A DNA stretch of 64,000 nt from Myxococcales bacterium. GTDB lineage: Bacteria > Myxococcota_A > Bradymonadia > UBA7976 > UBA1532. How positions within the stretch are numbered: position 1 is the stretch's first letter; every line of letters begins with the position of its first letter. Under the pieces are notes generated by a model that saw only the letters and a list, made by a program, of their open reading frames with translations, was not told the origin of the DNA and ran no database searches. Both the position numbers and the translations under genes were made by a program. Below, one piece after another: positions 32,460 through 41,667 of this stretch. The stretch is from assembly GCA_020633465.1 (NCBI GenBank), contig JACKDN010000015.1, forward strand, positions 148,098-212,097. Direction: 5' to 3'.

Positions 32460-35400
32460 ATGCGCCTGAGCACGACCCTGGCCCTGCTGGCCGCGGCGAC
32501 CGTGGGACTCCTCGCGGGCTGCGCCGAGCCGGTGGACGACATCAACACGGTGCAGCCGCACTACGTGTCCAAGGCCCTCTTCGAGGGTGAGTGGTACTAC
32601 AAGCAGACGATCACCGACGTCTCCCCCGAGGTGTCGGTGGGCTTCGTCGGCCTCGAGGGCAGCCTCGAGAAGATCCGCTGGGAGATCCGCGAGGACCAGC
32701 TGCTGGCCTACCGGGTGCACGAGGCGGTGCCCGGCCTCGACCAGAACGACAACGCCGACGTGCCGGGCGCCGAGTACAAGGGCGATCCGGTCGCGAAGTT
32801 CGACATCATCAAGCACTTCGACATCCGCCGGGGCTACAGCACCTCGACGGGTGAGGAGACCAACGAGATCGTCGAGAACGCGAGCGACCGTCCCTGGCAC
32901 GAGCGCGACTACATGCGCATCGACTGGGGCAGCAACAACGCGCAGGGCCCCGTCGACCTCGCCGGCATCTTCACGGTGTGGTCGCAGGCGAACGACTACG
33001 TGCGCGAGACCGAGATCTTCGATCCCGATCACCTGCAGGTGACCGAGGACTACATCTCGATCACCAACCTGGCGGTGATGGAGGCCGATCTGGCCACCTG
33101 CTACTACAGCTACGGCGGCTTCAACTGCGGCGCCGGGCACGTGCGCATCCGGTCGTCGTTCGCCAAGATCGATCCCGCGGACGCCGAGCAGTTCGAGCCG
33201 CGCGAGTACCTCGACAACATCCCGCTGAAGGACGACGACGGCCGCATCCTGCGCACCGTCAGCCTCCGCCTGGGCAACGGCGACGACGTGGCCGAGTTCG
33301 CGTGCACGCCCGAGTTCATGGACTTCCTCGACCAGCTGACCGCGCCCGGCTACTTCACCTTCCAGGACGACTGCCGCGAGGTCCGCTACCCGCAGTTCGA
33401 GCGCTTCGGCTTCTTCCGCACCGAGCGGTACAAGTACGACCGCCGGGTGGGCGGCGGCCACGACGACAACCGCGAGTGGTACGCCAACATCCACAACATC
33501 TGGAAGAACCCGGTGGCCGCCGACGGGTCGATGCGCCCGGCCAGCGAGCGCGAGCTGCGCCCGGTGGTGTACTACACGAACCCCGGCTACCCCGCCGACC
33601 TCGAGGCCGTCGCGGGCCGCATGGCCAACGACTGGGACGAGGCCTTCATCAAGACCGCGATGGCGGCGACCGGCAAGACGGAGACCGAGATCCGCGACCA
33701 GGTGGCGCGCGACTACGGCGTGCCCGACTGGGCCTACTTCGAGGGCGACGCGCTCAAGCAGGGCGGCATGTTCCAGATCCGCCGCAACACCTGCTCGAAG
33801 CAGGGCATCGAGGCCTACGTCGCCAAGTACCCGGAGCTGGCCGACGTGGTCGCCGAGGCGACCGAGGGCGAAGAGCTGCTGGTGGGCAACTTCCAGCGCG
33901 TGTGCGCGGGCCTGACGCACTACAGCCGCGTGCGCAAGGTGGCCGAGCCCTTCGTCTGGCAGCAGGTCGGCGACGTGCGCTTCAACCACGTCAACTGGGT
34001 CAACGAGCCGCAGCCCTCGGGCCCCCTGGGCTACGGGCCGTCGGCCGCCGATCCGGAGTCGGGCCGCATCATCACCGGCAGCGCGCACGTCTACGGCGCG
34101 GCCATCGACACCTACGCCCGCTCGGCCGCCGACATCGTGCGCACGATGAACGAGGATCTCGACCTCGACGCGCTGATCTCGGGCGCCAGCTACGAGCAGT
34201 GGCTGCACCAGTCGAACACCTTCGCCGACATGGAGATGGAGCTGAAGCCGGGCACCTTCGACAAGATCAACGCGCGCCTCGGCGGCTTCAAGGTCGAGCA
34301 GGCCTACGGTGACTACAAGCTGCCCAACGGCAAGGTGGATCGCGCCGCGCTGATGCGGCAGATGAAGCGCCGGCTGGACAACCCGCACCCCGACGATCCG
34401 ATGTACGAGGCCCTGCACGGGCCGGTCGATCTCGGCCGCGCGCGGCTGGAGCAGCTGAAGCAGGATCCCCGCTTCCGGTCGCGCCTGCTGACCCAGGAGC
34501 ACCTGCAGCTGGTCCGGCCGCTGTTCGGCGCGCAGCCGGGCGACGAGGTCACCGACGAGATGGAGGCGGCCGCCGTCGACCTGGCGGTCGATCCGAAGGC
34601 CTTCGGCGAGCAGATGCGCGCCCGCTTCAAGCACTTCTCGGATCGCAACATCTTCATGGCCGACTTCATCGACGACTCGGTCGTCGGCCAGGCGCTCGAG
34701 ATGAAGGGCCTGGATCCGGAGGCGGTGTTCCTGCGCCTGCGCGAGCAGATCTTCCGCGCGGTCATGCTGCACGAGGTCGGCCACACCGTGGGCCTGACCC
34801 ACAACTTCCAGGCGTCGTTCGACGCCCTGAACTACCAGGACGAGTTCTGGCAGATTCGGGACGAGGTGCCGGAGAGCGAGTGGAACGCCGCGCGCCTGCC
34901 CGAGTACCGCTACGCCTCGATCATGGACTACGGCGCCCGGTTCAACTCGGACACCAAGGGCCTCGGCAAGTACGATCTGGCGGCGATCAAGTTCGCCTAC
35001 GGTCGGGTGACCGAGGTCTTCGGCGACGACATCGACGTGGCCTCGACGCTCGACTTCGACGTCTTCGCCGACGGGTACGACGGCATCCCCGAGCTGCTCG
35101 GCGGCGACTACCGCAACATCACCAAGCGCAAGGACGTGCCCGAGCAGCGGGTGATGGCCGAGCGCCGGCAGGGCGTGCTGGACAACTCGCGGGTGTTCGC
35201 GGCCAACCAGAACACGCCCGCCGACGAGTTCTGGTTCAACCGCGAGGTGCCCTACGAGTACTGCTTCGACGTCTTCCGCGGCAACCTGCAGTGCCAGACC
35301 TGGGACGAGGGCGCCAGCGCGACGGAGCAGGTGCGGTCGGCCATCCAGAACTACTGGAACTACTACGTCTTCAACAACTACCGGCGCGGTCGCGGCGAGG

Positions 35401-36461
35401 TGAACTTCCTCAACAGCTACTTCAGCCGGCAGGACCGCCTGTCGTGGTACCTGAGCAACCCGTTCCGCTACTTCTACTTCTACCAGCAGTGGGACATCGG
35501 GCTGCGCAACGACCTGTACCAGGCGTCGCTGATCGGCCTGAACTTCATCAACCAGGTGCTGGGCACGCCGCTGCCCGGTCGGCACTGCCTCGACCCGAAC
35601 ACGAACCGCTACGTGCCCGCCGAGATGATGGCGCCCGGCGCGGAGTGCGAGGCGTTCGACGTGCCGATCGGCACCGGCCGCGAGCAGTTCATCGACCTGA
35701 GCGACGAGTACTACTACCAGGTCGACTACATCGGGTCGTACTACGACAAGGTGAACTTCCTGTACTACCTCACCGACACGTCGACCTCGTTCTTCCAGGT
35801 CACGAACGTCGGTGACAACCGCGCCTTCTCGATCGGCTACTACCGCGTGTACCGCGAGGAGCTGCTGAAGCTGGTGCGGGACATGGTGTTCGCCTGGCTG
35901 GGCGACGGCGAGGGCGAGTCGTTCAGCAGCCTGGTCGCCACCGAGGGCGCGCCGGCCGAGCGCATCACGCCGCGCGCGCTGGTCGACAAGGAGGCCTTCG
36001 GTCAGGACGAGCAGATGGACGGCATGCCCCGTCTGTTCGCGCCGATCAGCTACAACATGGTGTGGCAGAGCCTGGTGCTGATGTCGGTCTTCAACACGTC
36101 GACCTACGACTCGCAGACCGACTTCTCGAACTACCTGACGGTGGTCGAGAAGGGCTCGGGCGAGGACTTCGAGACGCCCGAGGGCTTCCGCCGCGCCAGC
36201 TTCACCCACCCGCGCACCAAGGTGGTGTACGAGGCCGTGCAGACCCGCGACGGGCTGTCGATCAGCTACCCGCTGCTGCAGCGCGCTCAGGCCTACGTCG
36301 ACAACGTGTGGACGCCGGCCTACGACGCCCTGCAGGAGTCGCCGAACGACGACGCGACCCGGGACGCCTTCGAGGCGGCCGATCGCAAGCTCGAGGAGTA
36401 CGCGGACCTGATCGGCGACCTGCGGCTGCTGCGCTCGGCGGTGGACTGGTCGAACGACTGA
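32460..36461 (+). CDS. Giant lipoprotein metzincin-type metalloprotease, copy 2
   Basis: 1,333 residues from ATG 32460, which has GGAAGGAAG upstream; an in-frame ATG at 32394 lacks one and would spoil the signal peptide. Lipobox VGLLAGC. Zinc motif HEVGHTVGLTH (771-781), Met-turn SIMDYG (Met 822). It aligns with copy 1 along nearly its whole length (identical GHTVGLTHNFQASFDALNYQD block), so the pair arose by tandem duplication, but the sequences have clearly diverged, and it has no Ca-loop repeats. It begins 74 bp after copy 1 with no promoter seen between. A strong hairpin ends the operon. The two may cleave different substrates or act as a pair on the cell surface. Confidence 0.85.
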   Translation: MRLSTTLALLAAATVGLLAGCAEPVDDINTVQPHYVSKALFEGEWYYKQTITDVSPEVSVGFVGLEGSLEKIRWEIREDQLLAYRVHEAVPGLDQNDNADVPGAEYKGDPVAKFDIIKHFDIRRGYSTSTGEETNEIVENASDRPWHERDYMRIDWGSNNAQGPVDLAGIFTVWSQANDYVRETEIFDPDHLQVTEDYISITNLAVMEADLATCYYSYGGFNCGAGHVRIRSSFAKIDPADAEQFEPREYLDNIPLKDDDGRILRTVSLRLGNGDDVAEFACTPEFMDFLDQLTAPGYFTFQDDCREVRYPQFERFGFFRTERYKYDRRVGGGHDDNREWYANIHNIWKNPVAADGSMRPASERELRPVVYYTNPGYPADLEAVAGRMANDWDEAFIKTAMAATGKTETEIRDQVARDYGVPDWAYFEGDALKQGGMFQIRRNTCSKQGIEAYVAKYPELADVVAEATEGEELLVGNFQRVCAGLTHYSRVRKVAEPFVWQQVGDVRFNHVNWVNEPQPSGPLGYGPSAADPESGRIITGSAHVYGAAIDTYARSAADIVRTMNEDLDLDALISGASYEQWLHQSNTFADMEMELKPGTFDKINARLGGFKVEQAYGDYKLPNGKVDRAALMRQMKRRLDNPHPDDPMYEALHGPVDLGRARLEQLKQDPRFRSRLLTQEHLQLVRPLFGAQPGDEVTDEMEAAAVDLAVDPKAFGEQMRARFKHFSDRNIFMADFIDDSVVGQALEMKGLDPEAVFLRLREQIFRAVMLHEVGHTVGLTHNFQASFDALNYQDEFWQIRDEVPESEWNAARLPEYRYASIMDYGARFNSDTKGLGKYDLAAIKFAYGRVTEVFGDDIDVASTLDFDVFADGYDGIPELLGGDYRNITKRKDVPEQRVMAERRQGVLDNSRVFAANQNTPADEFWFNREVPYEYCFDVFRGNLQCQTWDEGASATEQVRSAIQNYWNYYVFNNYRRGRGEVNFLNSYFSRQDRLSWYLSNPFRYFYFYQQWDIGLRNDLYQASLIGLNFINQVLGTPLPGRHCLDPNTNRYVPAEMMAPGAECEAFDVPIGTGREQFIDLSDEYYYQVDYIGSYYDKVNFLYYLTDTSTSFFQVTNVGDNRAFSIGYYRVYREELLKLVRDMVFAWLGDGEGESFSSLVATEGAPAERITPRALVDKEAFGQDEQMDGMPRLFAPISYNMVWQSLVLMSVFNTSTYDSQTDFSNYLTVVEKGSGEDFETPEGFRRASFTHPRTKVVYEAVQTRDGLSISYPLLQRAQAYVDNVWTPAYDALQESPNDDATRDAFEAADRKLEEYADLIGDLRLLRSAVDWSND

Positions 36462-36475
36462 CGCTCGGCCCGCTC

Positions 36476-36501
36476 GGCGGCGCGCCACCCGGCGCGCCGC
36501 C
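36476..36501 (+). terminator. Strong hairpin closing the metzincin operon
   Basis: A perfect 11-bp inverted repeat, GGCGGCGCGCC / GGCGCGCCGCC, with a 4-nt loop ACCC, starting 14 bp after the stop codon of copy 2. There is no T-run after it, as for other hairpins in this GC-rich DNA. Confidence 0.6.
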
Positions 36502-36561
36502 GCCCGGACGACGCCGCCCGGCGTCGCCCGCCTCTTCCCTGCACGCCCCGCGACGGCGCCC

Positions 36562-36590
36562 TTGACGCCCGGCCCTCGCCTGGCCGACAA
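36562..36590 (+). promoter_or_regulatory. Possible leaderless promoter of the glycosyltransferase at 36598
   Basis: TTGACG (36562-36567), 17 bp, CGACAA (36585-36590), 7 bp, ATG 36598. The -35 box and all spacings match the other leaderless promoters, but the -10 box is poor. Confidence 0.35.
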
Positions 36591-36597
36591 GCGGCCC

Positions 36598-37770
36598 ATG
36601 CGCATCGCCTACATCACCGACGAGACCATGCCCAACCCGTCGGCCAGCGGCCTGCAGATCGTGCAGACGCTGGCCGCGCTGGCCGAGGCGGGGGCCGACG
36701 TCGACATGCTGTACCCCGTGGAGCCGGGGGATCGGCGCGGCGCGGCCGAGCGCCGGGCCGAGCTCGAGGCCTTCTTCCACGTGCCCTGCGGCTTCGGCCT
36801 GGTGCCGCTGCCGGGGGCGGTCACGCGGTGGCGCCCCCCGATCAAGGTGGCGCAGGCGGGGCTGGCCACCCGGGCGGCCCTGCAGGGGGGCTACGACGTG
36901 GTGTACACGCGCAACGTGGGGCCCATCCTGCCGGCGCTGGCTGCCCGCCGGCCGGTGCTGTTCGAGACCTACCGGCCGCTGACGCAGCAGTACCGGGCCT
37001 CACGTTGGCCCTTCTGGGCGGTGGCGCGCCACCCCCGCTTCATCGGCATCGTCACGCACTCGCGCTACGCCCGGCAGGCGTTCGTCGCCGACGGGCTGCC
37101 GCCCGAGCGCATCGAGACGGTCTACAACGGCTTCGATCCCACCGCCTTCGCGGCGCAGCCCTCGCCGACCGAGGCGCGCGCGGCGCTGGGTCTGGCCGAG
37201 GCGCCCACGCTCGTCTACACGGGGCGCATCGCGCCGCTGAAGCGCATCGACCTGCTGCTGGACGCCGCCGAGCAGATCCCGCAGGCGCGCTGGGTGCTGG
37301 TGGGGGACGTCGACAGCGACGAGGCCCGTCCGCTGGCCGCGCGCGCTCGGGCGATGCCCAACGTCCAGCTGTTGGGCTACCTCACCGGCGCGCGGCTGGT
37401 GCAGGCGCTGCAGGCGGCCGACGTGCTGGTCATCCCGCCGAGCGCGCAGCCGCTCGAGCAGTTCAAGACCACGGTGCTGCCGATCAAGACCTTCACGTAC
37501 CTCGCCGCCGGCCGCGCGATCCTGGCCGGGCGCACCCCCGACCTCACCGAGCTGCTGCAGGACGGCGCCAACGCGCGGCTGGTGCGGCCCGACGACGTCG
37601 GCGCGCTGATCGAGGGGGCGCGGGGGCTGCTGCGCCAGCCGGCCGAGCGGGCGCGGCTGGGCGAGGCCGCGCGCGCCACGGCCGAGACGCTGACGTGGTC
37701 GGCGCGGGCCGAGCGTCTGCTGGGGTTCATCGACCGCCGCCTGGCGGCGATGGGTCAGCCGGCGGACTGA
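36598..37770 (+). CDS. GT4-family glycosyltransferase
   Basis: 390 residues. GT-B fold signs: N-terminal MRIAYITDETMPNPSASGLQIVQTL with the usual Gly-containing acceptor loop, a linker, and the C-terminal donor half with VYTGRIAPLKRIDLLLDAA (about 205) and IKTFTYLAAGRAILAG (about 298), where family members normally hold the donor. Cytoplasmic, without membrane span. Substrates unknown; surface polysaccharide is likely. The 3' end overlaps the convergent hydrolase gene by 16 bp. TTGACG lies 36 bp upstream of the ATG. Confidence 0.85.
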   Translation: MRIAYITDETMPNPSASGLQIVQTLAALAEAGADVDMLYPVEPGDRRGAAERRAELEAFFHVPCGFGLVPLPGAVTRWRPPIKVAQAGLATRAALQGGYDVVYTRNVGPILPALAARRPVLFETYRPLTQQYRASRWPFWAVARHPRFIGIVTHSRYARQAFVADGLPPERIETVYNGFDPTAFAAQPSPTEARAALGLAEAPTLVYTGRIAPLKRIDLLLDAAEQIPQARWVLVGDVDSDEARPLAARARAMPNVQLLGYLTGARLVQALQAADVLVIPPSAQPLEQFKTTVLPIKTFTYLAAGRAILAGRTPDLTELLQDGANARLVRPDDVGALIEGARGLLRQPAERARLGEAARATAETLTWSARAERLLGFIDRRLAAMGQPAD

Positions 37771-38741
37771 GCCGCCGGCTCGGAGGCCAGCCACGCCGCC
37801 AGCGGCCGGAACACGTGCGCCTCGGCCGGATCGCTGATGAACAGATCGGCGTGCGCCATCGGCCGCCGCTCGTCGCCCGCGAAGACGAGGGCCCGATCGG
37901 CGCGCCGCATCACGTTGTGCGCCGAACACACCGTGGCCTCGGGGACGATGCCGTCGGCGTTGGCCACCAGCGTCAGCAGGGGCAGCTCGAGCCGCGCGAC
38001 GTCCTCGGTCAGGTTGCGGCCGCGATGCAGCAGATCGCCGGCGCGCACCCAGCGGGCGATCTCGCGGTTGATGGCCGGCACGGGATCGTCGACCGTCTGC
38101 ACCAGCGTCGCCGGCTCGGACAGATCGCAGATGGCCGGGTGCAGGTAGATGTGCAGCAGGCCCGGCACGCGCGCGGCGAGCGGCAGCAGGCGACGCGCCA
38201 CCCCGCGCGTGCCCTTCATGCGCATCAGGCTCCACAGCGGCGGGGCGGCGCTCAGCGTGCGCAGCAGCGGGTGCACCGCGGTCCAGCGCAGGGGCCCGCC
38301 GAGGTTCACCAGGCGCGCGGCCCGGTTGCCCGGCAGCCAGGCCGCGTACATGAACATGTAGGTGGCGCCCAGGCTGCAGCCGATCAGGTCGACCGCGTCG
38401 CCCCGGACGTCGGACCGCGCGCAGATGGCGTCGATCGCCGCCGGCAGATCGACGAGCGCGACGTCGGCCATGCCGAAGCCCCGTGGCCCGCTCGACCGCT
38501 GCGCCAGGCCCTGGCCGCGCAGATCGACGCACCAGACCTCGTGCCCCTGCTCGGCCAGGTACCCGGCGATGCCGGTGCCGCGCGGGTGGTAGCCCAGGAT
38601 GAAGCTGTTCATCGCGAAGCCGGGCACCATCACCACCGGCCGGGTGTCGGGGCGCAGCCGCGCCGGATCGGCGTAGCGGTGCAGCGCCAGCTGCCACCCG
38701 ACGCCGTTGTCCACGAACCGGGTGGTGCGCTCGACGCTCAC
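37755..38741 (-). CDS. Alpha/beta hydrolase, PHA-synthase/lipase-like
   Basis: 328 residues from GTG 38741. The nucleophile elbow is GCSLG (about 125-129), the oxyanion strand has VVMVPGFAMNSFI (about 36), a second acid block is VANADGIVPEAT (about 255), and the catalytic His is probably in MAHADLF (about 295). The layout is like lipases and PhaC-type hydrolases, although PhaC has Cys where this has Ser. No signal peptide, so it is probably cytoplasmic. It follows the MscS channel gene with a 4-bp GTGA overlap, which implies coupled translation. Substrate unknown. Confidence 0.82.
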   Translation of the reverse strand: MSVERTTRFVDNGVGWQLALHRYADPARLRPDTRPVVMVPGFAMNSFILGYHPRGTGIAGYLAEQGHEVWCVDLRGQGLAQRSSGPRGFGMADVALVDLPAAIDAICARSDVRGDAVDLIGCSLGATYMFMYAAWLPGNRAARLVNLGGPLRWTAVHPLLRTLSAAPPLWSLMRMKGTRGVARRLLPLAARVPGLLHIYLHPAICDLSEPATLVQTVDDPVPAINREIARWVRAGDLLHRGRNLTEDVARLELPLLTLVANADGIVPEATVCSAHNVMRRADRALVFAGDERRPMAHADLFISDPAEAHVFRPLAAWLASEPAAQSAG

Positions 38742-40441
38742 TCGCCGTCTCCGTCGTCGTCGCTGCCGCGGGCGCTGCGCACGCCCGCGAAGAAGCCGTG
38801 GGTGAGGCCCTTGCCCCGCGCCGCGTGGCGCCCCTGCGGGCCGAAGCCCTCGACGGCGCTGACGAGCGCCTCGTCCTCGGGCGCGTCGGCGCGGCGGCGA
38901 TCGGTGGCCTCGGCCTGCGTGTCGATGTGCAGCGTGCGGGTGGGGAAGGCGAAGTCGACGCCGATCTCGGCGGCCAGCCGCTTGATCGACAGGAACATCT
39001 CGTGGCGGGCCAAGAGCTCCTTCGTCCAGGCGTCCACCTTCACGAACGCGTAGAACATGATCTCGAGGGCCGACTCGCCGTAATCGACGAAGTGCACCTC
39101 GTAGGCGTCCTTCCGCGTGTCCGGGTGGTTGGCGATGATCGCGCGGATGCCCTCGCAGAAGGCCTGCACTTGCGCCGGGGTCGAGTCGTAGCCGATGCCG
39201 AACCGCGTCGAGATGCGGCGGTAGGTGCGCCGCGACATGTTGTCGATGCTGGCGGTGGCCAGCACCGAGTTCGGCACCGAGATGATGCTGTCGTAGAAGG
39301 TGCGCACCCGGGTGGAGCGCAGGCCGATCTCGACCACGGTGCCCTCGACGTCGTTGGCCTTGATCCAGTCGCCCACGTAGAAGGGCGCGTCAATCATGAT
39401 CGTGACCGAGCCGAAGAGGTTGGCCGCGGTGTCCTTGGCGGCCAGGGCGAGGGCCAGACCGCCGATGCCGAGGCCGGCCAGCAGGCTGGTCACGTCGATG
39501 TGCAGGTTCTGCAGGACGAAGACGACGCCGACGGCCACCACCACCACGCGCAGCGTCTTGCGCACCAGCGTGACCAGCTGGTCGTCCATCTTGCCGGCGG
39601 TGGCGCGGGCGCGGGCCTCGAGGTGCATCGCGAAGACGTCCACCAGCCGATAGGCCAGGACGACGCCGGCCAGGGCCGCCACGAGGCGCGCGGCGACGGT
39701 CAGGACGCGGGCGGTCGAGATGGGCAGGCGGAGCTCGCTGAACAGCGCCGCGAAGAGCCCCGTGGCCGCCAGGATGCCGAGCGGCCGCGCGACGTTCTGC
39801 AGCAGGGCCGAGCTGGAGTCGATCTTCCACCGGCGCAGCAGGACGACCAGGCGGCTCTTCACCAACGCGCGGACGATGCGGCTGACCAGCCAGCACAGCC
39901 CCAACAGCAGGGCGAGGCCGACGAACTGCCACACCTCGTGGCCCAGGATCGACTTGCGAAACACGGGGGGCAGGCGCTGCAGCGTCTTCTCGGTCCAGCC
40001 CGAGAAGGTGCCGCGGTACAGGGCCGGGATGCGATCGACCACGTTGGGGGGGAAGCGCCAGGCGCCCGCGTCGCGGCGCAGCTCGACCGGCTCGTAGCCC
40101 TCGACCAACGGGCTGCGGTGGCGCCCGCGCTCGTCCTTGAAGTCGGCGTCGTCGGACAGGTCGTCCATGATGACGTACAGGCCGCGCGCGTCGAGCACCG
40201 CCTTCAGATCGCGGGCCCGCTGGATCAGCTCGGCGTCGCTCATGCCGGCGGGGCGGGCGAAGCACTTGATCGCGTCGTTGGGCAGCATCTGGTCGGGCTG
40301 CAGGTTGTCGAGGAACTGCTGCGCGGCCGCGCGCGGGCTGCGGCAGGGGCCGGGGGCGTCGGCGGCGTGCGCGGCGGACGCGCCGGACAACGTCGCGACC
40401 GCCCACAGCGCCAGGGCCGGCAGGGAAGCTCGGGTGCGCAT
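38738..40441 (-). CDS. MscS-family mechanosensitive channel with a periplasmic N-terminal domain
   Basis: 567 residues. A signal peptide (LPALALWAVATLSGASAAHA) and a soluble domain of about 130 residues come first, then four or five membrane spans (about 155-350) including the pore helix (LLAGLGIGGLALALAAKDTAANLFG) with the usual small-residue packing. The beta domain (GDWIKANDVEGTVVEIGLRSTRVRTFYDSIISVPNS) and cytoplasmic C-domain follow. It opens under membrane tension during osmotic down-shock. It is longer than E. coli MscS (286) because of the N-terminal part. Translationally coupled to the hydrolase. The 226-bp region to the divergent ACP gene carries two hairpins. Confidence 0.92.
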   Translation of the reverse strand: MRTRASLPALALWAVATLSGASAAHAADAPGPCRSPRAAAQQFLDNLQPDQMLPNDAIKCFARPAGMSDAELIQRARDLKAVLDARGLYVIMDDLSDDADFKDERGRHRSPLVEGYEPVELRRDAGAWRFPPNVVDRIPALYRGTFSGWTEKTLQRLPPVFRKSILGHEVWQFVGLALLLGLCWLVSRIVRALVKSRLVVLLRRWKIDSSSALLQNVARPLGILAATGLFAALFSELRLPISTARVLTVAARLVAALAGVVLAYRLVDVFAMHLEARARATAGKMDDQLVTLVRKTLRVVVVAVGVVFVLQNLHIDVTSLLAGLGIGGLALALAAKDTAANLFGSVTIMIDAPFYVGDWIKANDVEGTVVEIGLRSTRVRTFYDSIISVPNSVLATASIDNMSRRTYRRISTRFGIGYDSTPAQVQAFCEGIRAIIANHPDTRKDAYEVHFVDYGESALEIMFYAFVKVDAWTKELLARHEMFLSIKRLAAEIGVDFAFPTRTLHIDTQAEATDRRRADAPEDEALVSAVEGFGPQGRHAARGKGLTHGFFAGVRSARGSDDDGDGE

Positions 40442-40463
40442 GGTTCCTCCGTGGCGTCGGCAG

Positions 40464-40485
40464 GCCCGGGCCAGCCAGCCCGGGC
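40464..40485. repeat. Inverted repeat in the MscS leader
   Basis: GCCCGGGC, 6 bp (cagcca), GCCCGGGC. Each half is itself a palindrome, so it can form a hairpin or act as a twin operator. It lies 23 bp upstream of the MscS start. Confidence 0.5.
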
Positions 40486-40537
40486 GCAGGCGCTTGATAC
40501 CACAGGCGTGCGGCGATCTCACCGGCCCGGTGGCCGG

Positions 40538-40556
40538 CCACCGGATTGGCCGGTGG
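40538..40556. repeat. Inverted repeat between divergent MscS and ACP genes
   Basis: CCACCGG, 5 bp (attgg), CCGGTGG: a 7-bp perfect stem midway in the divergent region. It could be a regulator site for either gene. Confidence 0.4.
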
Positions 40557-40667
40557 GTGGCGGCTCGACCGACCACGCGCCGGGCGCGAAGCCCGAAACC
40601 GCGTCTGCGCCCGGCGGCAAGCGTCTTGCAAACGGCTCGCGCGTTCGGCCTCGGCGAGGAGTCGGCC

Positions 40668-40919
40668 ATGGACCGCGACCACGTGATGACGCGCCTCCGG
40701 CGTATCCTGCGCGACCACTTCGGCAAGCCCGAGGCGGCGCTGACGCCCGACGCCACGTTGGCCGGGACCCTGATGCTCGACAGCCTCGATCTGGTCGACC
40801 TGGCCTCGCTGCTCGGGCGCGCCTTCCCCCACGCCCCCAGCGTCGAAGCCTGCCGCGAGGCCCGCTCGCTGGGCGGGCTGGTCGACCTCCTCTGCCGCGC
40901 GAGCTGCGAAGCCGCCTGA
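40668..40919 (+). CDS. Stand-alone acyl carrier protein-like protein
   Basis: 83 residues, GAGGAG before the ATG. Four-helix ACP size with the phosphopantetheine attachment block LDSLDLVDL (Ser near 39) at the start of helix 2. It differs from fatty-acid ACP in having an Arg-rich first helix and two cysteines near the end. There is no synthase, phosphopantetheinyl transferase or ligase beside it, so the acyl chain and partner are unknown. It diverges from the MscS gene and is followed by a lipoprotein gene. Confidence 0.85.
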   Translation: MDRDHVMTRLRRILRDHFGKPEAALTPDATLAGTLMLDSLDLVDLASLLGRAFPHAPSVEACREARSLGGLVDLLCRASCEAA

Positions 40920-40932
40920 CCGGCTGCGGGCC

Positions 40933-40961
40933 CTTGACGCTCGGGTGCCGCGCTCGGCACC
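40933..40961 (+). promoter_or_regulatory. Possible promoter of the lipoprotein at 40970
   Basis: TTGACG (40933-40938) lies 37 bp before GTG 40970, the same distance as in the other leaderless promoters, but no good -10 box is seen (ggcacc at 40956-40961). Confidence 0.3.
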
Positions 40962-40969
40962 GTGCGGGC

Positions 40970-41590
40970 GTGCGCCCCCTCTTCCTCATCGCCGCGCTGC
41001 TGGGCGTCGGCTGCAGCGACGACCCGCCGGTCGCGCCCCTGATGCCCGCCCGCCCGCCCGGGCCGGACGCCGCGCCCCGCGCGGCCCGCCGTGCCCCGCG
41101 GCCCGTCCCCGCCACCTGCAACCACTGGCTGCCCGAGCTGCCCATCGCGGGCGTCTTCGGGCAGGGCAGCTTCCACATCGAGGCGCCGCGGCCGGGCGGC
41201 CGCCTGGCCTTCGACTGCGAGTGGCGGGCCCCGACGCCGGCGGGGCAGGCGCCCACCCGGGTGGTCCAGTTCCAGGGCGCGTGCGGCGAGGCGGGGGCGC
41301 GCCTGCGCGCCCACGTCTGGCCCCGCGCCGACGGCGTCGCCGCGATCGAGCGCCCCGCGCTGGGCGTCGCCGCGGCCGCCACCACGGCCACGCGCCTCGG
41401 CGACGAGCCCCAGGTGCGCCTGGTGTTCGAGTCGATGGTCAGCCCGGGCTGCGTCGTGCGCGTCGAGGTGCCCGGCGATCTGAAGGTGGCCCTGCGCGTG
41501 GGCCACGCCATCGAGCGCGCCCTGGCCCGCTACCGGCCCGACCTCGCCGACGGGCGCGGCGCAGGTGATCTGCCGGGCCAATCGAGGTAA
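40970..41590 (+). CDS. Lipoprotein of unknown function
   Basis: 206 residues from GTG 40970. Lipobox ALLGVGC (Cys about 14), a Pro/Ala/Arg spacer, then a compact domain with ATCNHWLPELP, FDCEWRAP, GACGEAG and SPGCVVRVE: four cysteines that should pair in the periplasm. No family is recognised. It ends 77 bp before the first giant kinase and may or may not be linked with it. Confidence 0.75.
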   Translation: MRPLFLIAALLGVGCSDDPPVAPLMPARPPGPDAAPRAARRAPRPVPATCNHWLPELPIAGVFGQGSFHIEAPRPGGRLAFDCEWRAPTPAGQAPTRVVQFQGACGEAGARLRAHVWPRADGVAAIERPALGVAAAATTATRLGDEPQVRLVFESMVSPGCVVRVEVPGDLKVALRVGHAIERALARYRPDLADGRGAGDLPGQSR

Positions 41591-41667
41591 CCTTCGGCCG
41601 TCCGGTCACCGGGGCGGCCGCAGGGGGGCGCGGCCCGCCGGGGCCGTCCCCTGCAGGCGGGTCCGAG

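Noticed and set aside
32373..36605. A 1,410-codon minus-strand frame over the second metzincin gene
   Set aside because: Same reason; the plus-strand protein has clear motifs and a ribosome site.
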